Shown here in pieces: positions 15,504-23,872 of a stretch of 48,046 bases of DNA; position 1 is the first letter of the stretch, and the number at the start of each line of letters is the position of its first letter. The notes beneath the pieces were generated by a model. The model was given only the letters and a program-made list of their open reading frames with translations, searched no databases and was not told where the DNA came from. The DNA is from Terriglobia bacterium. Lineage in GTDB: Bacteria > Acidobacteriota > Terriglobia > Acidiferrales > UBA7541. Both the position numbers and the translations under genes were made by a program. The DNA is taken from assembly GCA_020073585.1 (NCBI GenBank), contig JAIQEV010000026.1:1-48046 (forward strand), given 5' to 3'.

Positions 15504-16819
15504 ACCGCACCGCAACGCTGGCGAAGCTCCGAGCAAGAATGGACAGCCCGGGCGTCCGCGCGTTTTTCCTGTCCCTGGCCGCGCTGACCGTGGCCCTGCT
15601 TCTCGCTCTCTATTCCGGCGCCGCCGCGGAGATGGGCCAGGTCGCGCTGGCCGGGATTTGCGCGCTGGCCGCGCTGGTGCTGGCGGGCTGGGTGGCGGTG
15701 ACCCTGGTGCCGGTGCTGGCGCGGCGCACCCCGCTGCGCTGGTTCGCCTACAAGATCGAGTACAAGCTGACGCGCGAGGGCTGGATCTACATCGGCGGAG
15801 TTTTCGTCGTGGCCCTGGCGGCGATGAACACCGGCAACAACCTGCTCTTTCTGATCCTGGCCAGCCTCATCGCCGTCATTCTGATGTCCGGCATTCTCTC
15901 CGCCATCACCCTTTCGGGCGTGGCCATCCGCCTGGAGCTCCCGGAGGAGATTTTCGCGGGCACGCCGGTGCGCGCGAGCGTCGAGCTGCAGAACGAAAAG
16001 CTGACCCTGCCGTCGTTCTCGCTGCGCCTCGAGGGCGCGGCGGCGAAGGGAGCGGCGCGCGCCGCGGTGCTGGAGACCCCGGTCTATTTCCCGTACGTGC
16101 CGCGGCAGGGGCGGGTGCAGCAATGGGTGCCGCTGCTGTTTCCACGGCGCGGGGTCTACCGGCAGGAGGCCTTCAAGATCGTGACGCGCTTCCCCTTCGG
16201 ATTTCTGCGCAAGGCGCGGCCCGTGGACCTGCGCGCCGAAGCCCTGGTCTATCCCTCGGTGGAAGCCACGGCGGATTTTCGCGCCGTGCTGCCCGCGCTG
16301 CAGGGCTCTATCGAAAGCCTGAAGAAAGGCCGCGGCCAGGACCTGCACGCCCTGCGCGACTACCAGCCCACCGACAGCGCCCGCCACGTGCACTGGAAGG
16401 CTTCGGCGCGCACCGGCACGCTGCTGGTGCGCGAGTTCAACCGCGAGGAGGACCGCCGCGTGCTCCTGGTCTTCGACCCGGCGCTGCCCGCAGATTTGCC
16501 GGACGCCGCGGCCAAGTTCGAGCGCGCCGTGGCCCTCTGCGCCAGCATCGCCTGGCACTTCTACGAAACCAACGCCCTGCTGCGCTTCCGCACCCTCGGC
16601 GCGGAAACGCCTCTGGCCCCCGCCGGGGAGATCATCTCCGACGTGCTGCGCCTGCTCGCCCTCGCCGAACCGCTCCGCCCGCAGGGCGGAGCCAGTCTGC
16701 TGCAATCGCTGAGCGGCGATCCCGAGCTTTCCAAGATCGTGCTGACCAGCCAGGCGCCCGGCACGCTCCCCGAAGAGCTGTGGAATTCCGCGTACTTCAT
16801 CTTCCTGCCCGAGCTGTAG
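15500..16819 (+). CDS. DUF58 domain membrane protein
   Basis: 439-residue protein with a short N-terminus, two closely spaced membrane-span regions (about 18-75 and 105-145) and the DUF58 motif at about 275-320: KKGRGQDLHALRDYQPTD, then RHVHWKASARTGTLLVREF. A von Willebrand-A-like fold is usual for the C-terminal part. I chose GTG 15500 for its four-base overlap with moxR; an in-frame ATG at 15449 would sit inside that gene. Together with MoxR and the downstream transglutaminase it makes the common MoxR/DUF58/TGase module. Confidence 0.9.
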   Translation: MNRTATLAKLRARMDSPGVRAFFLSLAALTVALLLALYSGAAAEMGQVALAGICALAALVLAGWVAVTLVPVLARRTPLRWFAYKIEYKLTREGWIYIGGVFVVALAAMNTGNNLLFLILASLIAVILMSGILSAITLSGVAIRLELPEEIFAGTPVRASVELQNEKLTLPSFSLRLEGAAAKGAARAAVLETPVYFPYVPRQGRVQQWVPLLFPRRGVYRQEAFKIVTRFPFGFLRKARPVDLRAEALVYPSVEATADFRAVLPALQGSIESLKKGRGQDLHALRDYQPTDSARHVHWKASARTGTLLVREFNREEDRRVLLVFDPALPADLPDAAAKFERAVALCASIAWHFYETNALLRFRTLGAETPLAPAGEIISDVLRLLALAEPLRPQGGASLLQSLSGDPELSKIVLTSQAPGTLPEELWNSAYFIFLPEL

Positions 16820-16879
16820 CCGGGCGCTCGCAAACTCTGAGAAGAACGGCGTAACGCAGAGACGAAACCCGCGCCGGGT

Positions 16880-18010
16880 GTGCGAAAATGGCGCGTGCCT
16901 CTCGCGGGGAAAGAACTCGGAAAATTCCGGCGGCAACTGCTGGCGTGGTTCGCGCGCCGCCGGCGCGACCTGCCCTGGCGCCGCACTCAGGACCCCGGCC
17001 GCATCTGGCTTTCGGAGATCATGCTGCAGCAGACGCGCGTGGCCGCGGTGATTCCCTACTACGAGCGGTTCGTGGCGCGCTTTCCGGACGTGCGCGCGCT
17101 GGCCGAGGCTCCCGAAGAGGAGATACTGCGCCACTGGTCGGGGCTCGGCTATTACCGCCGGGCGCGCAACCTGCAGCGCGCGGCGCGGGAGATCATGGCC
17201 CGGCACGCCGGCGAATTCCCGCGCGACTTCGAATCCGCCCTGGCCTTGCCCGGAATCGGGCGCTACACGGCCGCCGCGATTCTGAGCATCGCCTACGGCG
17301 CGCCGCACGCCGTGCTCGACGGCAACGTGGCGCGCGTGCTGGCGCGTCTCGAGGCCCTGCGCGGCGACCTGCGCGCGCCGCGCCGCTGGCAAGGCCTGCA
17401 AGCCTCGGCGGACCGCCTGCTGGAGCGCAAGCATCCCGGCGACTGGAACCAGGCGATGATGGAGCTGGGCGCGACGCTGTGCACGCCGCGCGCCCCGGAC
17501 TGCGCCGCGTGCCCCGTGGCGCGCTGGTGCCGCGCGCGGCGCCTGGGCCTCACGGAGACCATTCCGGAAAAGCGCCGCCAGCGCGCCCCGGTGAAGATGC
17601 ATCTTGCGGCCGCGGTCTTCCTCGACGCGCAGGGACGCACGCTGCTGCTCCCTCCGCCGCGCCGCGTCGCCGCGGCCGAAACAGCCGGAGAACTCTCGCC
17701 GCTCTTCTCCCGCATGTGGCATTTTCCGGCGGTGCGCGCCGGAGAAAATGCGCTGCGCGATCTGCGCAGCCATCTCGGAAAGCGCTTCGGCAAGGCCGCG
17801 GCGGCCGGCGCGGAAATCGCCGCGGCGAAGCGCGTGCGCCACGCCGTGACCTACCGCGAGATCACCATTGCGCCCTTTCTGCTGCGCGTGAAGAAACTGC
17901 CGCGCCCGCGCGGCGCGCGCGCCCTGCTTCTGAGCGAACTGCACACCCTTCCCGTCTCCAATCTCACGCGCAAGATCGCGCGGGCCGCGGCCCCCGCCCG
18001 GCCGGAATAG
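16880..18010 (+). CDS. mutY: A/G-specific adenine glycosylase MutY
   Basis: Removes adenine mispaired with 8-oxoguanine; 376 residues. Catalytic Glu46 lies in WLSEIMLQQTRV and Asp147 in AVLDGNVARVL; the helix-hairpin-helix is LPGIGRYTAAAI (123-134). A [4Fe-4S] motif of Cys201-x6-Cys208-x2-Cys211-x5-Cys217 is intact. Residues about 230-370 form the NUDIX-like C-terminal domain that recognises 8-oxoG (ATKRVRHAVTYREITI-like, here AKRVRHAVTYREI). Start is GTG 16880, without a strong ribosome-binding site. It lies inside the MoxR/DUF58/transglutaminase module, an unusual location. Confidence 0.95.
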   Translation: MRKWRVPLAGKELGKFRRQLLAWFARRRRDLPWRRTQDPGRIWLSEIMLQQTRVAAVIPYYERFVARFPDVRALAEAPEEEILRHWSGLGYYRRARNLQRAAREIMARHAGEFPRDFESALALPGIGRYTAAAILSIAYGAPHAVLDGNVARVLARLEALRGDLRAPRRWQGLQASADRLLERKHPGDWNQAMMELGATLCTPRAPDCAACPVARWCRARRLGLTETIPEKRRQRAPVKMHLAAAVFLDAQGRTLLLPPPRRVAAAETAGELSPLFSRMWHFPAVRAGENALRDLRSHLGKRFGKAAAAGAEIAAAKRVRHAVTYREITIAPFLLRVKKLPRPRGARALLLSELHTLPVSNLTRKIARAAAPARPE

Positions 18011-18112
18011 CGGTTTCCGGCTCCTTCGCACCCGCTTTCCCGGCGCGAAGAATGATTTCGCCCGGCGGGCATTGCCGGATTCGCGCCGTCGCCGCCGCGC
18101 GGCGCGGCCCGG

Positions 18113-18121
18113 TGCTAGGAT
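18113..18121 (+). promoter_or_regulatory. Possible extended -10 before the transglutaminase gene
   Basis: TGCTAGGAT 12 nt upstream of the ATG at 18134. No convincing -35 is seen, as tolerated in extended -10 promoters. Weak evidence. Confidence 0.25.
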
Positions 18122-18133
18122 GAAGACTGCGCC

Positions 18134-20371
18134 ATGTCGAGCACCGCGACAGTCTTTCCCGCAGGGGCACCGCCCGCCGAGCGGTTTTTCCGCACCTCGC
18201 TCTTCTGCCTGATTCTCACCGCCGTGGCCACCCTGGCCGCGACCGGCAAGCTCGACCCGCCCACCGCGCTTCTGGCGCCGCTGGCCGTGCTCTACAAGGG
18301 AATTCGCGGCTGGCGGGGACACGGGCCGGAGTTCAGCCACCGCCTGGCGACCTGGCTGGTCATCGTCTACTTCGCGGTCTTCCCCGCGGACTACCTCTTC
18401 TTTTCGCGGAGCTATGCGGCCGGCGCACCCAATCCCGGACTGTACGCCGCGCTGCTCGCCGCCGTGCATCTCCTCCTGTACGTGCTCTTCGTGCGCCTGT
18501 ACAGCGCGGCCAGCGACCGGGACGCGCTCTTCCTGGCGCTGCTGTCGTTCGCCGGGATGCTGGCGGCCGCGGTGCTCACCATCGACACCTATTTCCTGGC
18601 GCTCTTTTTCCTCTATCTGCTGTTTGCCGTGGCCACCTTTCTCGGCTACGAGATGCGCCGCGGCGCGCAGGGCGCGGTCTCGCTGTCTCTGGCCACCCGC
18701 CCGGGGCTGGAGAAGCGCTTTCACCGCGCGCTGGGCCTCGCCGCGCTGAGCGTGACCCTCGGCGCGATTCTCTTCGGCGCGCTCTTCTTCTTTTTCTTTC
18801 CGCGGTTCAGCGCCGGATATTTCGGAAAGATGGGCCTGCAGCCCGCGCTGATGTCCGGCTTCAGCGAGGATGTCGAGCTGGGACAGATCGGCGCGATCAA
18901 GAAGAACTCCACGGTGGTCATGCGCGTGAAAACGGGCCAGCTTCCGCACAGCGTGCGCCTGCGCTGGCGCGGCATCGCCCTCACGGATTTCGACGGCAAG
19001 CGCTGGTTCACGCGGCATCAGCAGCGGGATGCCCTGTCCATGGATGGCGACGGCTGGATCCGCCCGCCGGCGTTTCCCGCCGGCCTGCGCGCGCATTCCG
19101 TCCCGCTGCGCTACACCGTGCTGCTGGAGCCGGTGGCGACCGACGCGCTCTTCGCGCCTTCCTACGTCCTCGCCCTGCGGGGAAATTTTTCCCGCGAAGC
19201 GGGCATCGCCGCGTCGCGCCGCACCTACCTGCTCATGGACCCCACGGCTTCGCTCTTCAATCCCTTCCACAACTACGCGACCACGCGCTACGAGGGACAT
19301 TCCCTGCTGCCCCAGGTGGCCCCGGCTCTGTTGCGCGCCGCCCCCGCGATTTATCCCCCCGGGCTGCGCGAGACCTACCTGCAGCTCCCCGCGCTCGATC
19401 CGCGCGTCGCCGCGCTGGCGCGGCAGATCACCGCGCGCGCCACAACGCCCTTCGACAAGGCTGCGGCCATCGAATCCTACCTGAAGAACAATTACGCCTA
19501 TTCTCTGGATCTCACGGGCCGCCCGGGCGGCGACGCCCTGGCCCACTTCCTGTTCGTGACCCGCGCCGGGCACTGCGAATACTTCGCCTCGGCCATGACC
19601 GTGCTCCTGCGCACGCTGGACATCCCCGCGCGCCTGGTGAACGGCTTTCTCCCCGGCGAGTACAACGACGTCGGCGGCGACTACATCGTGCGCGCCAGCG
19701 ACGCGCACAGTTGGGTCGAGGTCTACTTCCCCGGCTACGGCTGGCTCACCTTCGACCCCACCCCCGGTACGGTGGAAGCGGGAACGAACCTGCTCGGGCG
19801 CATGGGCGCGTATTGGGACTGGTTCCAGCTCTCCTGGAACGAATGGGTCATCAACTACGATTTCGCGCACCAGATCACCCTGGCCCAGACCGTGCAGCGC
19901 GGTTCGCGCTCCTGGAGCGAGCGGGCCCGGAACCTCTTTGACCGCCTGCAACAGCGCGGGAAAGAGCGGCTCAAGTCCTGGCGGGGAAGACACGGCGCGC
20001 TGCGCTTCCTGCTCCCGGTGGCCCTGGCGCTCTTCCTGCTGCTGCTGAACCTCGAGGCCCTGCGGCGCCTGGCGCGGCGGGTGCGCATCGAATGGCGGCT
20101 GCGTGCGCCGGGCGCCGCGCGCCACGATCCGCAGCTCGCTTCCCTGCTCTACCAGGAGTTTCTGCGCCTGCTCTCGCGGCGCGGCTGGAAGCATCGCGAA
20201 GCGCAAACGCCGCATGAATTCGCGGCGGCTATCGAGGCCCCGGGGATTGCTCCGGCGGTGAGCGAGTTCACGCAAATCTACGCGCGGGCCCGCTATGGCG
20301 GCGTGCCCTGCGATGCCCTGCGCCTGCGCGCGTTGCTCGCCGAAATCCGCGCGGCGCGGCCCGCGCGCTAG
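18134..20371 (+). CDS. TgpA-like membrane transglutaminase (DUF3488/TGase/DUF4129)
   Basis: 745 residues. The N-terminal DUF3488 part has about seven membrane helices up to residue 225. A periplasmic transglutaminase domain follows with Cys in TRAGHCEYFASAMTVLLR (near 480), His in ASDAHSWVEVYFPGYGW (near 525) and Asp in FDPTPG (near 540), a complete triad. A last membrane span lies near 620-640, followed by a DUF4129-like cytoplasmic tail. Such proteins accompany MoxR and DUF58 and are thought to process or cross-link envelope proteins. It follows mutY by 123 bp. Confidence 0.92.
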   Translation: MSSTATVFPAGAPPAERFFRTSLFCLILTAVATLAATGKLDPPTALLAPLAVLYKGIRGWRGHGPEFSHRLATWLVIVYFAVFPADYLFFSRSYAAGAPNPGLYAALLAAVHLLLYVLFVRLYSAASDRDALFLALLSFAGMLAAAVLTIDTYFLALFFLYLLFAVATFLGYEMRRGAQGAVSLSLATRPGLEKRFHRALGLAALSVTLGAILFGALFFFFFPRFSAGYFGKMGLQPALMSGFSEDVELGQIGAIKKNSTVVMRVKTGQLPHSVRLRWRGIALTDFDGKRWFTRHQQRDALSMDGDGWIRPPAFPAGLRAHSVPLRYTVLLEPVATDALFAPSYVLALRGNFSREAGIAASRRTYLLMDPTASLFNPFHNYATTRYEGHSLLPQVAPALLRAAPAIYPPGLRETYLQLPALDPRVAALARQITARATTPFDKAAAIESYLKNNYAYSLDLTGRPGGDALAHFLFVTRAGHCEYFASAMTVLLRTLDIPARLVNGFLPGEYNDVGGDYIVRASDAHSWVEVYFPGYGWLTFDPTPGTVEAGTNLLGRMGAYWDWFQLSWNEWVINYDFAHQITLAQTVQRGSRSWSERARNLFDRLQQRGKERLKSWRGRHGALRFLLPVALALFLLLLNLEALRRLARRVRIEWRLRAPGAARHDPQLASLLYQEFLRLLSRRGWKHREAQTPHEFAAAIEAPGIAPAVSEFTQIYARARYGGVPCDALRLRALLAEIRAARPAR

Positions 20372-20412
20372 CTCTCCGCTGGCCGCCGCCTCGAAAACCC
20401 CTCCGCGCCGCG

Positions 20413-20421
20413 TGTTACACT
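20413..20421 (+). promoter_or_regulatory. Possible extended -10 before rimO
   Basis: TGTTACACT 32 nt upstream of the rimO ATG. No clear -35. Weak evidence. Confidence 0.25.
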
Positions 20422-20453
20422 AGGGAATTGCGTGGAAGCGCAAATTCCTGCTG

Positions 20454-21920
20454 ATGGCCAAGACACCCAAAGTCGGCTTCGTGAGCCTGGGCTGCCCCAA
20501 AAACCTCGTGGACAGCGAGGTCATGATGGGCATCCTCACGCACGGCGGCTACGAGCTGACCCCGCGCGCCGACGAAGCCGACGTGCTGGTGGTGAACACC
20601 TGCAGCTTCATCGAGGCGGCGCAGAAGGAATCGGTGGACGCCATCCTGGAGATGGCCGAGCACAAAAAATTCGGCGCGGCCAAAAAGCTGATCGTCGCCG
20701 GGTGCCTGGTCGAGCGCTTCCGCCAGCAGATCCTCGAGCAGATTCCGGAAGTGGATGCGGTAGTAGGCACGGGCGAGGTCGAGCGCATTCTGGAAGCGGT
20801 GCGCGGCGACCTGCGCGTCCTGCCCGCCGCGCCGCCCGCGTTTCTCTACCACGAACTGACGCCGCGCGTCGTCACCACCCCGCGCCACGCCGCCTACATC
20901 AAGATCGCCGAGGGCTGCGACCATCCCTGTACCTTCTGCATCATCCCGCAGCTCCGCGGAAAGTTCCGCAGCCGGCGCTTCGAGTCCGTGGTGCGCGAGG
21001 CGGAAAACCTAGCTGCGGGCGGCGCGCGCGAAATCACCCTGATCGGGCAGGATACGACTTCCTACGGCGAAGACCTCGGCCTGCGCGACGGTCTGGCGCA
21101 ATTGCTGGAAAAGCTGGCGCAGGCGGGTGGCGAAGCCGGCCTGCTCTGGGTGCGCTTCCTCTACGCCTATCCCAACCGCGTAACCCAGAAGCTGCTGGAT
21201 ACGCTCGCGGCGCAGCCGCGCCTCGCCAAATACATGGACATGCCGCTGCAGCACGCCAGCCGCAACCTGTTGGCGCGCATGAAGCGCGGGTCCAGCGGCG
21301 AGGCCTTCCTGAAACTATTGGAGCGCATTCGCGCGACGATTCCCGGAATCTCCCTGCGCACCTCGTTCATCGTCGGCTTCCCCGGCGAGACCTCCGCCGA
21401 TTTTGACGAGCTGTGCGCTTTCGTGCGCGCCGCGGAGTTCGACTGGATGGGCGTGTTCGAATATTCCGACGTGGAGACCGCGGCGAGCGCCGCGCTCGAC
21501 GGCAAAGTGGACGCCGCGACGATGGCCGGCCGCCGCGACCAGTTGATGGCCCTCCAGAAGCAGATTTCGCGCAAGAAACTGCGCGCCTTCAAGGGCCAGA
21601 CGCATACCGCGCTCCTCGAGGGCCCATCCGCCGACAACCCCCTGGTCTGGGAAGCGCGCCTCGAAGGCATGGCCCCGGACATTGACGGCAAGCTCTACCT
21701 CACCGACATCGAAGTGCGCGGCGCAGCCGCCGAAGCCGGCGACGCCGTGCGCGTGGAGATCACCAAGACCGACGCCTACGACCTGATCGGCCGCGTCGTG
21801 GAGATTCTGCCCCGCCCCGCGGCCCGCGCCGTGCAGACCGTTCCCGCCGCTACGCCTCCCTCGCCCGCCGAAAAGCTGCACCGCATCTCCACCGGCGCGC
21901 CCCTCCGCCTCCTGGGGTAG
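20454..21920 (+). CDS. rimO: Ribosomal protein S12 methylthiotransferase RimO
   Basis: Radical SAM enzyme that methylthiolates Asp88 of ribosomal protein S12. The N-terminal cluster domain has Cys14 (SLGCPKNLVDSE), Cys50 (VNTCSF) and Cys84 (VAGCLV); the radical SAM motif is Cys155-x3-Cys159-x2-Cys162 (GCDHPCTFCIIPQLRG). IGQDTTSYGEDLGLRD and MDMPLQHASRNLLARM distinguish RimO from MiaB. A TRAM domain lies at about 375-440. Length 488 exceeds the usual 430-450 because of an Ala/Pro-rich C-terminal extension of about 40 residues (from PRPAARAVQTVPAA), whose role is unclear. Confidence 0.96.
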   Translation: MAKTPKVGFVSLGCPKNLVDSEVMMGILTHGGYELTPRADEADVLVVNTCSFIEAAQKESVDAILEMAEHKKFGAAKKLIVAGCLVERFRQQILEQIPEVDAVVGTGEVERILEAVRGDLRVLPAAPPAFLYHELTPRVVTTPRHAAYIKIAEGCDHPCTFCIIPQLRGKFRSRRFESVVREAENLAAGGAREITLIGQDTTSYGEDLGLRDGLAQLLEKLAQAGGEAGLLWVRFLYAYPNRVTQKLLDTLAAQPRLAKYMDMPLQHASRNLLARMKRGSSGEAFLKLLERIRATIPGISLRTSFIVGFPGETSADFDELCAFVRAAEFDWMGVFEYSDVETAASAALDGKVDAATMAGRRDQLMALQKQISRKKLRAFKGQTHTALLEGPSADNPLVWEARLEGMAPDIDGKLYLTDIEVRGAAAEAGDAVRVEITKTDAYDLIGRVVEILPRPAARAVQTVPAATPPSPAEKLHRISTGAPLRLLG

Positions 21921-21948
21921 AATTAACCGCGCCGGCTGCGGCCGCGGT

Positions 21949-21970
21949 TCTTCACGAGTCACCAATCACC
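21949..21970. repeat. Short GAGTCACC repeat upstream of yacG
   Basis: TCTTCACGAGTCACCAATCACC directly abuts the yacG ATG. Its first 14 bases recur exactly at 32322-32335. It occupies the place where a ribosome-binding site would be expected, and none is visible. Confidence 0.4.
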
Positions 21971-22162
21971 ATGAAACACCAGTGCCCCATCTGCAAGAAG
22001 CCCACGGACTCCGACAAGGACGCCGACTTCCCCTTCTGCAGCGAACGCTGCCGGGAGATCGATCTCGGCCACTGGGCCACCGAAAAATACGTCGTCTCTG
22101 AGCCGGTCTTCGACGAAGAGGATCTCGAAGAAAAGCCCAAGCCAAATGAAACCGAACACTGA
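21971..22162 (+). CDS. yacG: DNA gyrase inhibitor / zinc protein YacG
   Basis: 63-residue zinc protein whose E. coli homologue binds GyrB and inhibits gyrase. Zinc ligands Cys5-x2-Cys8 and Cys23-x3-Cys27 are in place (HQCPICKK and FPFCSERCREIDLGHW), followed by an acidic tail (FDEEDLEEKPKPNETEH). No ribosome-binding site is visible. The end overlaps the pgpA start region by 17 bp. Confidence 0.95.
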   Translation: MKHQCPICKKPTDSDKDADFPFCSERCREIDLGHWATEKYVVSEPVFDEEDLEEKPKPNETEH

Positions 22163-22808
22163 CATGCCGCCCACTGAAACGCCGGAAGCCGCACCGCGCC
22201 CCAAACCGCGCCTGGCCCTCGCCATCGCCACCGTTTTCGGTGTCGGTTACGCCCCCAAAGCCCCCGGCACATTCGGTTCGGTCATCGGTATTCTTGTAGC
22301 GGTCGTATCAGAGTTTTTCCCCATTCCTCTTCTTTGGTTGTCAGGTCTGGGTGTTGACATTCCAATGATCGCCGGCCATCCGGCGCCGATGCTGCTTTTC
22401 TTGCCTTCTTGGCTGGTCTTCCTGTTTTTTGCGATTCTTGGGGTGTGGGCTGCTTCCCGTGTCGCGCGCTATTCAGGTCTTGAGGACCCTCAGCATGTCG
22501 TCATAGACGAGGTTTCAGGCCAACACCTCACTTTCCTGTTGGGGCTCTTCCCTATCTTCCTTGGTGCCGGCTTTTCAAATGGTTCGGACCTTGCTGCCTC
22601 TGCTTTTATGCTTATGACGCAGCTGCTCAACTGGAAATGCCTGCTCCTGGGTTTTATACTTTTTCGCGTCTTCGACATCTGGAAGCCGTTTCCGGTGCGG
22701 CAACTCGAAAAACTTCCCGGCGGCTGGGGTATCATGGCCGATGACTGGATGGCGGCGGTATACGCCGCGCTGGTCTTGCGCCTGGTAATTCACTTGCGCT
22801 GGATCTGA
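22146..22808 (+). CDS. pgpA: Phosphatidylglycerophosphatase A
   Basis: Membrane lipid phosphatase that converts phosphatidylglycerophosphate to phosphatidylglycerol. Family motifs are GVGYAPKAPGTFGSVIG (about 34-50), VVIDEVSGQ (about 117-125) and FDIWKPFPVRQLEKLPGGWGIMADDWMAAVYA near the end. The protein is 220 residues, about 50 longer than typical, because of a hydrophobic insert (about 51-90) between the first two motifs. Bases about 22260-22680 are clearly lower in GC than both flanks and use other third-position bases. Start 22146 overlaps yacG; ATG 22164 is an alternative. Confidence 0.92.
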   Translation: MKPNTDMPPTETPEAAPRPKPRLALAIATVFGVGYAPKAPGTFGSVIGILVAVVSEFFPIPLLWLSGLGVDIPMIAGHPAPMLLFLPSWLVFLFFAILGVWAASRVARYSGLEDPQHVVIDEVSGQHLTFLLGLFPIFLGAGFSNGSDLAASAFMLMTQLLNWKCLLLGFILFRVFDIWKPFPVRQLEKLPGGWGIMADDWMAAVYAALVLRLVIHLRWI

Positions 22809-22816
22809 AACCAACC

Positions 22817-23872
22817 ATGAAATTCGGCGACACCGCGGCCAAGAACGGCATTCCCCGGATCGAGCGCATCGCGCCCGCAGCCGCCATTCCCGGCGGCGAA
22901 ATCTCCATCGTGGGCAGCGGCTTTTCCACCCGCAGCCACGCGCGGCCCCTGGTGCGCTTCGGCGAAGCCGAGGGCGCGCTGCTCCTGGCGGCGGAAACGC
23001 GCCTGATCGCGCGCGTCCCGGAGGGCGCCAGCGGCGGCACGGTGCGCGTCTCCACGGGCGCCGCGGAAAGCCGCCCGCATCCCATCGCCATCGGCGTGCA
23101 GGTCGCCGACAATCTGCACCCCGTGGCCAATCCCGCGGTGGACGCCGAGGGCAACATCTACGTGACCTTCAGCGGGCCGCGCGGGCAGCGCGTGCCGGTC
23201 TCGCTCTACAAGATCACCGCCAACTACAGCGTCAAGCCCTTCCTCACTTCGCTCACCAATCCCACGGGTCTGGCGCTGGACCGCGCCGGGAATCTCTTCG
23301 TCACCTGCCGCCACGACGGCACGGTGCACCGCATCACGCCCGAGGGCCGCGCCGAGCAGTGGATCGAGGGCATGGGCATTGCCACCGGGCTGGCCTTCGA
23401 CCACGCCGGAAATCTTTTCGTCGGCGACCGCAGCGGCACCATCTTCAAGATCAGCCCGCAGCGCGAGATCTTCGTCTTCGCCACCCTCGAGCCTTCCATC
23501 TCCGCCTACCACCTGGCGTTTCATCCCTCGGGCGAGCTCTACGTCGCCGGGCCGACCACCTCCAGCTTCGACCGCATCTATCGCATCACGCAGGGCGGCG
23601 AGGTGCACACCTTCTATCGCGGCCTGGGCCGCCCCCAGGGGCTGGCCTTCGACCGCGACCTCAATCTCTACGTGGCCGCTTCGCACGGCGGCCGCCGCGG
23701 CATCGTGCGCCTCACCCCGCAGGCCGAGGCCGAACTGGTGCTGAGCGGCCCGGGCGTGGTCGGCCTCGCGCTGCAACCGGGTGGCCGCGCCATCATCGCC
23801 ACCACCGGCGAACTTTACACCCTGGACTGGGACGTCTTCGGCCTGCCGCTGCCGGGCCCGGCGCAAACATGA
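22817..23872 (+). CDS. IPT/TIG plus NHL-repeat beta-propeller protein
   Basis: 351 residues without a signal peptide. Residues about 12-95 form an IPT/TIG-like immunoglobulin fold (PRIERIAPAAAIPGGEISI, then VGSGFS). From about 100 to 345 come five to six NHL-type blades with recurring GLALDRAGNLFVT, GLAFDHAGNLFVGD, HLAFHPSGELYVAG and GLAFDRDLNLYVAA. Such propellers mediate binding; no catalytic motif is seen. Its stop overlaps the cinA start (ATGA), so it is co-translated with cinA, yet no functional link is known. Confidence 0.8.
   Translation: MKFGDTAAKNGIPRIERIAPAAAIPGGEISIVGSGFSTRSHARPLVRFGEAEGALLLAAETRLIARVPEGASGGTVRVSTGAAESRPHPIAIGVQVADNLHPVANPAVDAEGNIYVTFSGPRGQRVPVSLYKITANYSVKPFLTSLTNPTGLALDRAGNLFVTCRHDGTVHRITPEGRAEQWIEGMGIATGLAFDHAGNLFVGDRSGTIFKISPQREIFVFATLEPSISAYHLAFHPSGELYVAGPTTSSFDRIYRITQGGEVHTFYRGLGRPQGLAFDRDLNLYVAASHGGRRGIVRLTPQAEAELVLSGPGVVGLALQPGGRAIIATTGELYTLDWDVFGLPLPGPAQT

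Noticed and set aside
15218-20275. Very long open frame (1685 codons) on the minus strand
   Set aside because: It lies antisense to moxR, DUF58, mutY and tgpA, all with clear motifs; GC-rich codons leave few stops on the other strand. Composition is Arg/Gly/Ala-rich and not protein-like.
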